Positions 35,437-44,468 are shown, counted from the first letter of the stretch. The stretch is DNA of 64,000 nt from Scalindua sp964344685 (GCA_964344685.1 CAYFOK010000002.1:240124-304123); one strand, 5' to 3'. Program-made: numbers and translations. The notes: generated by a model not told the origin, from the letters alone.

Positions 35437-36129
35437 TTAATCAAATAGTTTGAATCTTGCTATACAATATAAAGCAACTATACCATCTTTCCATCCTATC
35501 TTCTTGCCTTCATCGTAATCTCTTCCGCTATATGAAATCGGCACCTCGTAAATTATACATTTTCTTTTGGCCAGTTTTGCCGTTATTTCAGGTTCAAAAC
35601 CAAAACGATTTGATCGGATGTTAATTTCTTTTATTATTTCTGCTTTAAATACCTTATAACAAGTTTCCATATCTGTCAGGATCAGATTTGTTAACATGTT
35701 TGATAATGTAGTTAGAATTTTGTTGCCGACGTAGTGCCAGAAAAACGATACTCTATGAGGACCGCCCAGAAAACGAGAGCCATATACGACATCAGCCCTG
35801 CCGTCGACGATTGGCTCAATCAGGTTTGAATATTCGTTGGGGTTGTATTCCAGATCTGCGTCCTGGATTATTACGATATCCCCCCTTACATGCTGAAACC
35901 CGGTTCTCAATGAAGCACCTTTGCCTCGGTTCTTATCATGGAACAACTTCTTGATGTTATCTCCACTTATTTTGCTTATTTTGTCTCTTGTTCCATCATT
36001 TGAACAATCGTCAACGATAATTATCTCCTTTTCAAATTCTACATTTTGTACCCTTCTAACGATTTCATCAATGGTTTTTTTTTCATTATATGCAGGTATG
36101 ACTATTGACAGTTTCGGTTTGTTTTGCAT
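35437..36129 (-). CDS. Family 2 glycosyltransferase (dolichyl-phosphate mannose synthase-like)
   Basis: The 230-residue enzyme is a GT2 glycosyltransferase of the DPM1-like type. It opens LSIVIPAYNEKKTIDEIVRRVQNV, then IIVDDCSNDGTRD and QDADLEYNPNEY (the DxD-like metal/nucleotide motif), and late YSGRDYDEGKKIGWKDG. No transmembrane helix is visible, so it is cytoplasmic or peripheral. It likely moves a hexose to a polyprenyl phosphate. It converges with DUF123 and is divergent from plsC. Confidence 0.9.
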   Translation of the reverse strand: MQNKPKLSIVIPAYNEKKTIDEIVRRVQNVEFEKEIIIVDDCSNDGTRDKISKISGDNIKKLFHDKNRGKGASLRTGFQHVRGDIVIIQDADLEYNPNEYSNLIEPIVDGRADVVYGSRFLGGPHRVSFFWHYVGNKILTTLSNMLTNLILTDMETCYKVFKAEIIKEINIRSNRFGFEPEITAKLAKRKCIIYEVPISYSGRDYDEGKKIGWKDGIVALYCIARFKLFD

Positions 36130-36209
36130 TATGATATCCAGGGATTTTGCTTAAATTGGGTTTAGCTTAAATCAAATTAGGGTGTATTGTCAATTAAATA
36201 AATCCTGGT

Positions 36210-36268
36210 AATGGTATCACCGGATTCTTACAAAAACCTTGAATATAAAAGGTGTTTTTGATACCATT
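36210..36268 (+). promoter_or_regulatory. Nested hairpin in the plsC leader
   Basis: AATGGTATCA (36210) pairs with TGATACCATT (36259), and CAAAAACCTT pairs with AAGG(t)GTTTTTG inside it. The structure sits about 50 nt before plsC and could regulate its transcript. No T-run of terminator length follows. Confidence 0.45.
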
Positions 36269-36319
36269 TTTCATCTTTGCGGCTAAGGAACGGGTTAAGT
36301 AATCTTCACAAGGGTTTTA

Positions 36320-37057
36320 ATGAAGATGATTATTAAGGTGCTTTATACTATATATGCGTGGATTGTAAATGTTGCGCTATGGTCTGCCGGCTATTTTGTT
36401 TCCATTGCATCCACAATCGGCACTAAAGATAAAGAGGGTAAATATAACTCTATAGAGCGGTTATTTACACAGATATCCTTCAGGCTTTTGGGAATAAACT
36501 TTGATGTTAAAGGCCTGGAAAATATTCCTGATAATGAGCCTGTGATTTTTGTTTCGAACCATCAGAGCTTTATAGATGTAAAACTTTCAATAGCCGCTAT
36601 ACCTCGAAATTTCAGCTTTATTTCTAAGGATATTCTTTTCAAAATACCATTTCTTGGAAAATACATGAGGACATCAGGCCATATTGGCATTCGTAGAAGT
36701 GAGGAGAGGAACGCTTACGGAACCTTGAATGAAGTTATTAAGAAGCTTGACAGCGGTAAGTCAATAATCTTCTTTCCTGAAGGCACAAGAAGCGAAAATG
36801 GCGAGCTGGGAAAGTTTAAGAGAGGTATTGCGATGATTATCCTGAAATCAGGCAGAAGGGTAATTCCAACGGCTATTATAGGGAGTAGAGGGTATTTGCC
36901 GAAAAGCAGCATTCTCAGTAATCCCGCACATAGAGATATTGGTTTTAGATTTGGTAAGCCGCTTGAATTCCCGAAGGTAGAAAAAGAAGACAGGGAGTTG
37001 TCCAAGGATGTCGTGGCAAAAGTGAGATCTGAAGTTTCAAAACTCCTTTATAATTAA
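36320..37057 (+). CDS. plsC: 1-acyl-sn-glycerol-3-phosphate acyltransferase
   Basis: This enzyme adds the second acyl chain in phosphatidic acid synthesis. The 245 residues have an N-terminal membrane segment (TIYAWIVNVALWSAGYFV), the catalytic NHxxxxD motif at 80-86 (NHQSFID), and FPEGTRS at 152-158. The ribosome site (AAGGG) is upstream. It is followed by the zinc-ribbon membrane protein and the YqeY-like gene, probably one transcript. Confidence 0.94.
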   Translation: MKMIIKVLYTIYAWIVNVALWSAGYFVSIASTIGTKDKEGKYNSIERLFTQISFRLLGINFDVKGLENIPDNEPVIFVSNHQSFIDVKLSIAAIPRNFSFISKDILFKIPFLGKYMRTSGHIGIRRSEERNAYGTLNEVIKKLDSGKSIIFFPEGTRSENGELGKFKRGIAMIILKSGRRVIPTAIIGSRGYLPKSSILSNPAHRDIGFRFGKPLEFPKVEKEDRELSKDVVAKVRSEVSKLLYN

Positions 37058-37070
37058 TGTGAAATAATAA

Positions 37071-37346
37071 ATGAGTACTCAACAAATAGCATTATTTGTC
37101 GCAGCTGGAGTAGCCATATGGGTGTATACGGATGCGAAAAAAAATAACTACAGCACGCCAATGTCTATAGGATGGATGTTAGGTGTTTTTATGCTAATGA
37201 TAGTGTTTTTACCCTTTTATTTAATTGTTAAAGCAAGGCGCGCAAAACGTCCTGTATTATCAACCGTCTGTGAATATTGCAGTAAGGTCTATTTCGGCAC
37301 TCCAAACTATTGTCCGCATTGTGGCCATTTAGTTCGTAAGCTATAG
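37071..37346 (+). CDS. Small membrane protein with C-terminal zinc ribbon
   Basis: The 91 residues have two hydrophobic segments (about 4-20 and 33-56) and a C-terminal zinc ribbon (CEYCSKVYFGTPNYCPHCG). This layout occurs in small uncharacterised membrane proteins. It starts 13 bp after plsC and ends 17 bp before the YqeY-like GTG, so all three are likely co-transcribed. Function unknown. Confidence 0.75.
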   Translation: MSTQQIALFVAAGVAIWVYTDAKKNNYSTPMSIGWMLGVFMLMIVFLPFYLIVKARRAKRPVLSTVCEYCSKVYFGTPNYCPHCGHLVRKL

Positions 37347-37363
37347 TGTATAAAGGGTTTATT

Positions 37364-37783
37364 GTGAAAGAGGAAATTACAAAAGCAGTGAAGGATGCAA
37401 TGAAGTCTGGAGATAAACAGAGGGTATCGGTATTAAGGATGTTGTTGGCTGATATTATAAATGTTGAAAAGTCCGGAAAAGATTTTAAACATATTGATGT
37501 TGTAAGGGGGTACGCAAAGAAGCTAAAGAAAACCATTGAAGAATACGAACGTTTGAATATTCAAGATAAGATAGTGTCTTGCAATGAAGAACTGAAGATA
37601 GTTGAAGAATTTCTACCAAAGCAGATGTCAGACGAGGATCTTAAGAAGGTAGTAACAGAACTGATAGAATCAGAAAAACCCAAAGATATCGGATCCGCAA
37701 TGAAGATTGTTATGGGTAAGTATAAAGACATTGCTGATGGTAAAAAAGTTCAGGCATTGGTTAAGGAATCGTTTGCAAAATAA
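37364..37783 (+). CDS. GatB/YqeY-domain protein
   Basis: This helical protein of 139 residues is related to the tail domain of GatB that contacts tRNA. It opens VKEEITKAVKDAMKSGDKQRVSVLRMLLADI and has EEFLPKQMSDEDLKKVV and GSAMKIVMGKYKDIADG, as in YqeY. I start at GTG 37364, which has AAAGGG six nt upstream; a GTG at 37346 overlaps the preceding gene. Function in most bacteria is unclear, likely tRNA- or amidotransferase-related. Confidence 0.9.
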   Translation: MKEEITKAVKDAMKSGDKQRVSVLRMLLADIINVEKSGKDFKHIDVVRGYAKKLKKTIEEYERLNIQDKIVSCNEELKIVEEFLPKQMSDEDLKKVVTELIESEKPKDIGSAMKIVMGKYKDIADGKKVQALVKESFAK

Positions 37784-38838
37784 TAATTCTGAATCCCTGA
37801 AAAAACAGTCAGTTAAACCCTCCCATCAATAAGACTCATCACATTGTTGTAAATCACCAGGTGTTCGCATCTTTTTTTTTGATAGTAGTCTGAGTAGTGT
37901 TAATTGTTTTTGATACCGTATTGTATTTTGAGTTTTCACAAGACAATTTTTTAAAATTAAAAAAATATTTTTTTTAATAATAAATTTTGCTCCACTGTTT
38001 TAAGAGCCCATCTGCTTTTTTTTACATTTCTTTTTTTCACAGCCCTGATGTTAATTAAAAATTAAATGTTATTTTTTGTCGTGTAAAATAATTTGCCAAG
38101 CTGTTTTATAACCATCTCCATCCTCAGTTAATTTGATGATGGTGGTTTGAAGTTAATCGTGTCAATACTTGTCTAACATGATCTCCTTCAGCTCTGTGTG
38201 AATAAATTCTTTCATAATAATTCCCGGGATACTGTAATAAAAAAAATTTATTTCTGGTATTTGGGCTGGTGGAGTTAGGGTTAGGTATGGAGGGCTATCC
38301 TTTGCGAGGTTATATATTTTCAGTTTCCAGCGCCTCCCAAGGTTAATATATGCGACTGGTTTGTGGTGGCCTCCGGCAGTATTTATGCATGGCAGAACAA
38401 AGAATGTTTCCAAGCTTGACGTGGTTAATTTAAATAAATTTTCTGGGATGTTGGGGGTCATGGTGTAACAAGGCACAGTGGCAGCAGGTGAGATGATTAG
38501 TGAATTATTGCAATGCATTTCTTTTCAATTATTTTATTGATGTTATTTTTTCTTAGTTAGAGCTGTTTCAAAAAATGACTTTCTTTCCTTTTTTAAATTA
38601 GTGGAGATTGTTGACAGATGGTTTTGTTGCACAAGATGTGTAGCCGTTTTGTATGAAATATACAAAATATAGTATTTTTTTGCTTGACATTATATTTTGA
38701 TTTGTTAAATTACGCGCGCAGGTAACAATACTGTATCCGTAGTTTAATTTTTTTTAGTTTTACTGGCAGATGAAATTACACAGAAATATATAGTGGTTTT
38801 TGTTGTGTGATTATTTTTATTAAATCCGATTTAACAAT
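37784..38838. other. 1.05-kb gene-poor stretch before the histone-like gene
   Basis: The stretch is very AT-rich with long T and A runs and stops in all frames. A 118-codon minus-strand frame (38162-38518) lacks a ribosome site and any family resemblance, so I do not call it. The right end holds the promoter of the H1-like gene. The middle part (38230-38480) is richer in G+C and could be a decayed gene, but I cannot identify one. Confidence 0.5.
38684..38711 (+). promoter_or_regulatory. Sigma-70-like promoter for the H1-like gene
   Basis: A perfect TTGACA at 38684 is followed after 16 bp by TAAATT (38706). Initiation would be near 38718, leaving a leader of about 140 nt ahead of an exceptionally strong GGGAGGAGGTG ribosome site at 38841. 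Confidence 0.5.
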
Positions 38839-38856
38839 TTGGGAGGAGGTGAAAAA

Positions 38857-39293
38857 ATGGCAGTAAAAAAAGCAGTAAAGAAGAAACCGGCAGCGAAGAA
38901 AAAAGTAGCAGCTAAGAAGAAGCCGGCAGCAAAGAAAAAACCAGCGGCTAAGAAGAAACCGGCAGCGAAGAAAAAAGTAGCAGCTAAGAAGAAGCCGGCA
39001 GCGAAGAAAAAACCAGCGGCTAAGAAGAAACCGGCAGCNNNNNNNNNNNNNNNNNNNNNNNNNNNNNNNNNNNNNNNNNNNNNNNNNNNNNNNNNNNNNN
39101 NNNNNNNNNNNNNNNNNNNNNNNNNNNNNNNNNNNNNNCTAAGAAGAAGCCGGCAGCGAAGAAAAAACCAGCGGCTAAGAAGAAACCGGCAGCGAAGAAA
39201 AAACCAGCGGCTAAGAAGAAACCGGCAGCGAAGAAAAAACCAGCGGCTAGGAAGAAACCGGCAGCAAAGAAAAAACCGGCAAGAAGAAGGTAA
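38857..39293 (+). CDS. Histone-H1-like Lys/Ala/Pro repeat protein (interrupted by assembly gap)
   Basis: This very basic protein is made of tandem K-K-K-P/V-A-A hexapeptide repeats, as in bacterial histone H1-like and AlgP-type nucleoid proteins, and very likely binds DNA. The ATG at 38857 follows GGGAGGAGGTG. The coding sequence is broken by 100 Ns (39039-39138), a nominal gap of unknown true length. Downstream bases read in the repeat frame (AAG at 39141) give KKKPAA units and end PARRR at TAA 39291-39293; that frame differs from the one reached by counting the Ns, which yields an artefactual Arg-rich tail. The true repeat number and length are therefore unknown. DNA units repeat at 18 bp with 54-bp higher order, a likely cause of the gap. 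Confidence 0.85.
39039..39138. other. Assembly gap (100 N)
   Basis: Exactly 100 Ns lie inside the repeat array of the H1-like gene. The round number implies a placeholder, so real length may differ. Confidence 0.97.
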
Positions 39294-39329
39294 TCGTGAA
39301 AAACCGTTTTAAATTTGTTAGGAGGTATT

Positions 39330-39530
39330 GTGAAGTATATTTACACAGCACCAGAATGTCCAAAGTGTGACGCATTAAAGGATAGCTACAAAACGCAAAG
39401 TATTGAATATGTCGAGAGAGACGCGGAAAGGCTAAAAAATCCGCCCCAAGATAGAGACGATATTGATATAGAAGCGTTTGTGCAGCTTTCAATGCAAAAT
39501 ATGGTTCTACCCGTAGAAATAGATAAATAG
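39330..39530 (+). CDS. Small glutaredoxin/thioredoxin-like protein with CPKC motif
   Basis: The 66-residue protein starts with GTG at 39330, a few nt after AGGAGG. The N-terminus KYIYTAPECPKCDALKD matches a beta strand and CxxC redox site, and QNMVLPVEIDK supplies the thioredoxin-like cis-Pro (VLP) near the end. The middle is shorter than in full glutaredoxins. It follows the H1-like gene by 36 bp, possibly in one transcript. Redox role inferred; partner unknown. Confidence 0.65.
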   Translation: MKYIYTAPECPKCDALKDSYKTQSIEYVERDAERLKNPPQDRDDIDIEAFVQLSMQNMVLPVEIDK

Positions 39531-39602
39531 AAACAATAACCCGCCTCCTGTTGAGAAATTCTACTGGTTTTGCTTTTGGGAATATATAAGTGCGTTGGAC
39601 GG

Positions 39603-40655
39603 CTACAATATCAGCATGCAGTCTCCATAACTATAGAATCTATAGTTATTGCTTATAGCTTCCTCATAGGAAGTAGCGATATTTTCCCGCCCTGCAAAAG
39701 CAGATACAAGTAGAATTAGCGTTGACCTCTGCAAGTGGAAGTTTGTTATTAATGAATCAGTGAGTTTAAACTTGTATGGTGGATATATAAACAAATTGGT
39801 CCACCCTGAACTTTTTTCTGTTGTGTGATTGCCTGCTACTGTTTCCAGGACTCTACATGTTGATGTTCCAGTGGCAAAAATCTTTTTACCAAGCGACTTT
39901 GCTTTTTTTATCGTATAAATAGCTTCTTCAGGAATATTATAAAACTCTTTGTGTATAATATGTTGCCTGAAATCTTCTTTATGTATGGGTTTGAATGTTC
40001 CTAAACCAACATGTAAAGTTATGTAAACTATTTTAATACCTTTGCAAGATATTTCTTGCAGCAGGTTTGTTGTGAAGTGAAGGCCAGCGGTGGGAGCAGC
40101 AATTGCTCCCATTTTTTTTGCATATATTGTCTGATAGCGCTCATTATCGTGTATATCAGGTGGTTTATTGTTTGAATTCCTCTTAATATACGGTGGAAGT
40201 GGCATGCGTCCAGAGTTTTCAAGCATTTCTGTAAACTTTCTTTTGCTTTCAAACCTGATTAACCAGTTTCCCGTGTCATTTCGGTATAAAATCTTCCCTT
40301 TTACACTATTTTCAAAGGTAAGGATCTCATTTTCCTTTATTCTGTGGTTTGGTTGTAACAGTACTTCCCACGTATTCTCTTCAACCTCCTTTATTATAAG
40401 GCCTTCAACTTTGCCGCCAGTTGATCTAGTGCCTAATATCCTTGCCGGGGATACTTTTGTATCGTTCAGGACCAGAACATCTCCACAATTCAAATATTCA
40501 ATGATCTCATAAAATTTTCTGTGCTCAATTTTAGAGCTTTTTTTATGAAGAACAAGTAGACGTGATTCATCTCTCTTTGTCGTTGGGTACTGTGCAATAA
40601 GATGCTTTGGAAGGTCATAATCATAGTTGCTGATTTGATAGGCAGTTTCACTCAT
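39603..40655 (-). CDS. queA: S-adenosylmethionine:tRNA ribosyltransferase-isomerase
   Basis: QueA makes epoxyqueuosine in tRNA from preQ1 using the ribosyl part of SAM. The 350 residues begin ISNYDYDLPKHLIAQYPTTKRDESRLLVL and carry LVLNDTKVSPARI, GAIAAPTAGLHFT and TLHVGLGTFKPI. The length is normal. It is divergent from mraZ. Other queuosine genes are not in the window. Confidence 0.96.
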   Translation of the reverse strand: MSETAYQISNYDYDLPKHLIAQYPTTKRDESRLLVLHKKSSKIEHRKFYEIIEYLNCGDVLVLNDTKVSPARILGTRSTGGKVEGLIIKEVEENTWEVLLQPNHRIKENEILTFENSVKGKILYRNDTGNWLIRFESKRKFTEMLENSGRMPLPPYIKRNSNNKPPDIHDNERYQTIYAKKMGAIAAPTAGLHFTTNLLQEISCKGIKIVYITLHVGLGTFKPIHKEDFRQHIIHKEFYNIPEEAIYTIKKAKSLGKKIFATGTSTCRVLETVAGNHTTEKSSGWTNLFIYPPYKFKLTDSLITNFHLQRSTLILLVSAFAGRENIATSYEEAISNNYRFYSYGDCMLIL

Positions 40656-40802
40656 AATTTTTGCTCAAAAATGGTCGTTAGAAAGAAAAAATTTATTATG
40701 TATTGTTATACAACATGTTGTCATTTTTTTCAAACAAACATTAAATGTAGTAAGGTGTGGGAGGATCAAAAGATATATCCGAAAAAAATATCAAAAAAAC
40801 CC

Positions 40803-40830
40803 TTGACAACGGTGAGAAATGGTGTATTTT
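40803..40830 (+). promoter_or_regulatory. Promoter of the dcw cluster
   Basis: A perfect TTGACA at 40803 is followed after 16 bp by TATTTT (40825). Transcription would begin near 40837, immediately upstream of the MraZ-type boxes. Confidence 0.6.
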
Positions 40831-40839
40831 CCATCTAAA

Positions 40840-40864
40840 TGGTGGTAAGTGGGTAATAGTGGGG
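40840..40864 (+). promoter_or_regulatory. MraZ-type operator: three TGGK boxes at 10-bp spacing
   Basis: TGGT at 40840, TGGGT at 40850 and TGGGG at 40860 start exactly 10 bp apart, upstream of the mraZ ATG at 40873. A further TGGTG lies at 40820. MraZ is known to repress its own operon by binding such phased TGGGN repeats, so autoregulation is likely. Confidence 0.65.
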
Positions 40865-40872
40865 AACTAGAA

Positions 40873-41337
40873 ATGGCCATATTTACGGGACAATATCATC
40901 ATACTATTGACGAAAAGAATCGATTAGCCATACCTTCATCGATACGAAAATGTATGGATGAAGACACAGAGGGTAATGGGTTTTTTGTAACACCGGGTTT
41001 GGATAAATGCCTTGCACTCTACACTCCCCTTCATTTCAAAGAGATTTCAGAAAAATATAACGAACAAGCATCTACAAATAGAAAAGCGCGCAATTTCCAG
41101 CGCCATTTTTTTTCAAATTCAAAAAAAGTTGATTGCGACAAACAGGGCAGAATTAGCATAGACCCACAGCACATAGACTATGCCGATCTAAAAAAGGATG
41201 TTGTTATTGTTGGGGTGATGAACAAGATAGAGATATGGGACTCACAAGCCTGGAAAGAAGTTGAAGCAGATAACAGTGAAAATTTTGAAAATGATGCGGA
41301 GGATCTCTTTCGTTTAGGCTCCTCCCCAAGTACATAA
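40873..41337 (+). CDS. mraZ: Transcriptional regulator MraZ
   Basis: MraZ is an AbrB-fold DNA-binding protein that controls the dcw cluster. The 154 residues contain two swapped-hairpin halves: FTGQYHHTIDEKNRLAIPSSIR and a second with KVDCDKQGRISIDP. I start at the ATG 40873, since the extra eight residues from 40849 lie over the operator boxes. It is the first gene of the cluster and is followed by rsmH after 51 bp. Confidence 0.96.
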   Translation: MAIFTGQYHHTIDEKNRLAIPSSIRKCMDEDTEGNGFFVTPGLDKCLALYTPLHFKEISEKYNEQASTNRKARNFQRHFFSNSKKVDCDKQGRISIDPQHIDYADLKKDVVIVGVMNKIEIWDSQAWKEVEADNSENFENDAEDLFRLGSSPST

Positions 41338-41388
41338 TATAGATCAAATTGTTTTGTTGGATTTAAGCAATGAAAAAAACTTTTACCA

Positions 41389-42309
41389 ATGATTTTTTCT
41401 GATGATGATCTATCGCCGCATAGACCTGTTATGCTTGATGAGGTTACAAGCTTACTTAGGCCAGGTAAAGGTGACATTATAGTTGATGCAACAATTGGTG
41501 CTGGAGGGCATAGTTGTGAAATATTAAAAAAAATAGTACCTGACGGGCTTCTTATTGGAATAGATAAGGATGCTGAGATATTGAAGATAGCAGGCAAGTT
41601 TCTGTCAAAGATAAGTGACCGCTATAAATTGTATCAAGCTGACTTCATAAATTTAGCTTGTGTGCTTGAAAAGCTGAAAATTAATAAGGTCAATGGTATT
41701 CTGCTTGATCTGGGAGTTTCGTCGTTGCAATTGGATGTTCAGGACCGTGGTTTTAGTTTTAGTAAGGAAGGGCCTTTAGATATGAGAATGGATAGAACAG
41801 AGGGTATAACGGCTGAAGATTTACTAAAAAGACTTTCCGAAAGAGAAATGGCAGATATTTTCTGGAAATACGGAGAGGAGAGAAAATCCAGACGTGTTGC
41901 CAGGGCAATTATAGAGGAGCGGCAAAAGGGCATAGATATAAAAACAACGACTCAATTGGCAAGAATCGTTGAAAAAGCGCTATACATGCCGGGAAGATAT
42001 TCAAAGAGAAGAAAAATCCATCCAGCAACACGTGTATTTCAGGCCTTGCGAATAGTTGTAAATGATGAGCTAAAAAGCCTGGAACAATTTCTAACTGACG
42101 TATACAAGTTCCTGACCGTTGGTTCAAGGATCGTAGTAATATCATTTCATTCTCTTGAGGATCGTTTGGTCAAGAGAGCCTTCCGTGAGGGGAAAAATAT
42201 ATCTTGCCTGGAGATTCTAACAAAAAAACCTCTAATTCCTCTAGATCTGGAGATCAGAGAGAATGTTAGATCCAGGAGTGCTAAACTTAGAGCAGCAGAA
42301 AGGATATGA
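41389..42309 (+). CDS. rsmH: 16S rRNA (cytosine1402-N4) methyltransferase
   Basis: RsmH methylates the exocyclic N4 of C1402 in 16S rRNA using SAM. The 306 residues begin with HRPVMLDEVTSLL, then DATIGAGGHSCEIL (SAM loop), ILLDLGVSSLQLD and the helical insertion DRGFSFSKEGPLDMRMD. ISFHSLEDRLVKRAF completes the set. It follows mraZ as in most bacteria and is 3 bp from ftsL. Confidence 0.97.
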   Translation: MIFSDDDLSPHRPVMLDEVTSLLRPGKGDIIVDATIGAGGHSCEILKKIVPDGLLIGIDKDAEILKIAGKFLSKISDRYKLYQADFINLACVLEKLKINKVNGILLDLGVSSLQLDVQDRGFSFSKEGPLDMRMDRTEGITAEDLLKRLSEREMADIFWKYGEERKSRRVARAIIEERQKGIDIKTTTQLARIVEKALYMPGRYSKRRKIHPATRVFQALRIVVNDELKSLEQFLTDVYKFLTVGSRIVVISFHSLEDRLVKRAFREGKNISCLEILTKKPLIPLDLEIRENVRSRSAKLRAAERI

Positions 42310-42312
42310 TTT

Positions 42313-42624
42313 ATGAAAGTTTGCAGATACGGTTGTATACTCGTCGTAATTTTAATAATGGCAATCTTTACTATGGCGGAAAGTTCAAGGAAAATTCAAA
42401 TTGGTTACGATATTACAAGATTGGAAAATGAGCTGGTAAAACTTTCAGAAGAGAGCAAAAAACTGAAATTCAAATCATGCATGTTGAAAAAGCCGGATAA
42501 GATACTTTCGAAGGTAAGGGATATGAATCTTGGCCTGAGTGTTCAGGAAGATGAGGAAATTGCTGTTGCAAGAAAATCTCATAAATCTTTGGATAATAAG
42601 CTGGAGCATAAAATAGAAGCTTAG
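42313..42624 (+). CDS. ftsL: FtsL-like small membrane cell-division protein
   Basis: The 103 residues have one N-terminal membrane helix (GCILVVILIMAIFTMA) and a coiled coil (YDITRLENELVKLSEESKKLK), the layout of FtsL, and the gene holds the FtsL position between rsmH and ftsI. Sequence identity among FtsL proteins is low, so the call rests on topology and place. It would link FtsI/FtsW to the division site. Confidence 0.7.
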   Translation: MKVCRYGCILVVILIMAIFTMAESSRKIQIGYDITRLENELVKLSEESKKLKFKSCMLKKPDKILSKVRDMNLGLSVQEDEEIAVARKSHKSLDNKLEHKIEA

Positions 42625-42664
42625 TTTTTCACTTTTCATACTAATTGAGTTGTAGTGAAATATA

Positions 42665-44404
42665 ATGCTAAATTCAAAAACTATTCTAAAAGGTTATAAA
42701 ATAAGAGCAAACATCTTGTGCATCTCTATTTTTATAATCTTTTCAGCCCTTTTATATCAACTTACCCGTATACAGATTGTTGATCACGATAAATATTCTT
42801 CTTTAGCCTTCTCACAACAATGTAAGAAACAGGACATTCCCACAAGAAGGGGTTTTATTTTTGATCGGAGTGGGCTGAAACTGGCAGAATCAATTCAGGT
42901 AGGTTCAGTCTGTGCGGACCCGTTATCCATTACGGAAAAAAAGAAGACGTCAAAGATTCTATCTGCTGTGTTAGGTTTAAATAATGAACAGGTTTTAACG
43001 CTGTTAAACAAAAAGAAGAGGTTTGTCTGGATAAAAAGAAGAATATCGGATGGACAGGAAGAAGCTTTGAGGCAGGAAAACCTTAAAGGCATTAGTTTTA
43101 GACATGAATACAAAAGGGTCTATCCCTACGATAAATTGTGTGCGCAGGTCGTGGGCTTTACTGATATCGATCAAAACGGTTTGGGAGGTATTGAAAGTTC
43201 ACTCAATCAAGTTATTTCTGGAAGCAATGGATCCAAGGTAGTAGAAAAAGATGGGCGTCAGCATCAATTTTCTACTTTAAAAGAAGAAACTGTCTCTGCA
43301 CGGTATGGCGATAGTGTCTTCTTGACAATTGATTGTAATATTCAGTCAATTGTGGAGCAAGAGCTTGAGAATGCGTGTTCGAAGTGGGATCCGGATTCGG
43401 CAATTGCAATAGCAATGAATCCTTCTACTGGAGAGGTATTAGCAATGGCTAATTATCCTACTTTTAATCCAAATTATGTTCAAAATTCCAATCTGGAACA
43501 AAGGCGTAACAGGGCAATTACGGATTGTTTTGAACCGGGTTCGTTAATTAAGCCTCTGATTATTAGTGGTGCGCTGGATAATGGTCTGGTGAAAGAGGAT
43601 GAAACTATTTTCTGTTACAACGGTACTTATAAAGTAAACGGCGGCAGAAGAGTGATTAGAGATTCACATTCATACGGCGATTTAAGTGTATCCGATATTG
43701 TAGTTCATTCAAGTAATATAGGAATGGCTCAATTAGGGCAAAGGATAAAGAAAAATGAATTACATGGATATTTAAAGGATTTTGCTTTTGGTGACAAAAC
43801 AGGGATACAATTGCCTGGTGAAGTCAAAGGTATTGTAAGACCTCTTAATCTTTGGTCCGCTGATTCTGAAATTTCTATTTCCTTCGGGTACGAGACAGCA
43901 GTAACTCCGATACAGATGGTAACTGCCTTCTGCTCAATAGCCAATGGCGGTACATTGTTGAAACCACGAATAATCAGCAAAATAACGGACTATTCGGGCA
44001 AAAGAGTGAAAAAAAAATATGAAATTCCTGAGCGAATCAGAAGAGTAGTTTCTCCGAAGATTGCCAGGGAAATAATGTCTCCTATTCTTGAGGACGTTGT
44101 AAAAGAAGGTACCGGTAAACGTGCAATGCTTTTTACACACAGGGTTGCCGGTAAGACAGGCACAGCTAAGAAGCTAAAAAGGGTTGGTAAGAAAATGAAA
44201 TATTCTAATAAATATATTGGTTCATTTGTAGGGTTTGCGCCTGTGGATGAACCTAAAGTCTGTGTTTTGGTATCTTTAAATGAACCAAAAAATGGTGCTT
44301 ATTACGGAGGTACAGTGGCTGCACCTGCGGTAGGGAGCATTATAGAAAGAACTCTTGATTATATGAGGGCTGTTCCACAAAGTGTACAGGTAGCTCAAAG
44401 ATAA
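42665..44404 (+). CDS. ftsI: Class B penicillin-binding protein, septal transpeptidase (FtsI/PBP3-like)
   Basis: This enzyme crosslinks peptidoglycan strands. It has 579 residues with one N-terminal membrane helix (LCISIFIIFSALLYQL), a dimerisation domain (PTRRGFIFDRSG) and a transpeptidase domain. Catalytic motifs are S-x2-K at Ser293 (SLIK), S-x-N at Ser349 (SSN) and KTG at Lys497 (GKTGTAKK). It sits in the usual division-cluster place. Its presence supports a peptidoglycan wall, which anammox planctomycetes are known to have. Confidence 0.96.
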   Translation: MLNSKTILKGYKIRANILCISIFIIFSALLYQLTRIQIVDHDKYSSLAFSQQCKKQDIPTRRGFIFDRSGLKLAESIQVGSVCADPLSITEKKKTSKILSAVLGLNNEQVLTLLNKKKRFVWIKRRISDGQEEALRQENLKGISFRHEYKRVYPYDKLCAQVVGFTDIDQNGLGGIESSLNQVISGSNGSKVVEKDGRQHQFSTLKEETVSARYGDSVFLTIDCNIQSIVEQELENACSKWDPDSAIAIAMNPSTGEVLAMANYPTFNPNYVQNSNLEQRRNRAITDCFEPGSLIKPLIISGALDNGLVKEDETIFCYNGTYKVNGGRRVIRDSHSYGDLSVSDIVVHSSNIGMAQLGQRIKKNELHGYLKDFAFGDKTGIQLPGEVKGIVRPLNLWSADSEISISFGYETAVTPIQMVTAFCSIANGGTLLKPRIISKITDYSGKRVKKKYEIPERIRRVVSPKIAREIMSPILEDVVKEGTGKRAMLFTHRVAGKTGTAKKLKRVGKKMKYSNKYIGSFVGFAPVDEPKVCVLVSLNEPKNGAYYGGTVAAPAVGSIIERTLDYMRAVPQSVQVAQR

Positions 44405-44468
44405 TTTAGTGGGGAGAAACTTTGTTACGAAGGGAGGTGGTAAATGGTCAAAAATGCTGGAAGGTAGG

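Noticed and set aside
38162..38518. 118-codon minus-strand open frame in the gene-poor region
   Set aside because: It has no ribosome site, no recognisable motif and lies in an AT-rich stretch with frequent open frames by chance.
38857..39293. CRISPR array or satellite in the GC-richer repeats
   Set aside because: The repeats are in-frame codons of the KKKPAA protein, 18 bp long without spacers.
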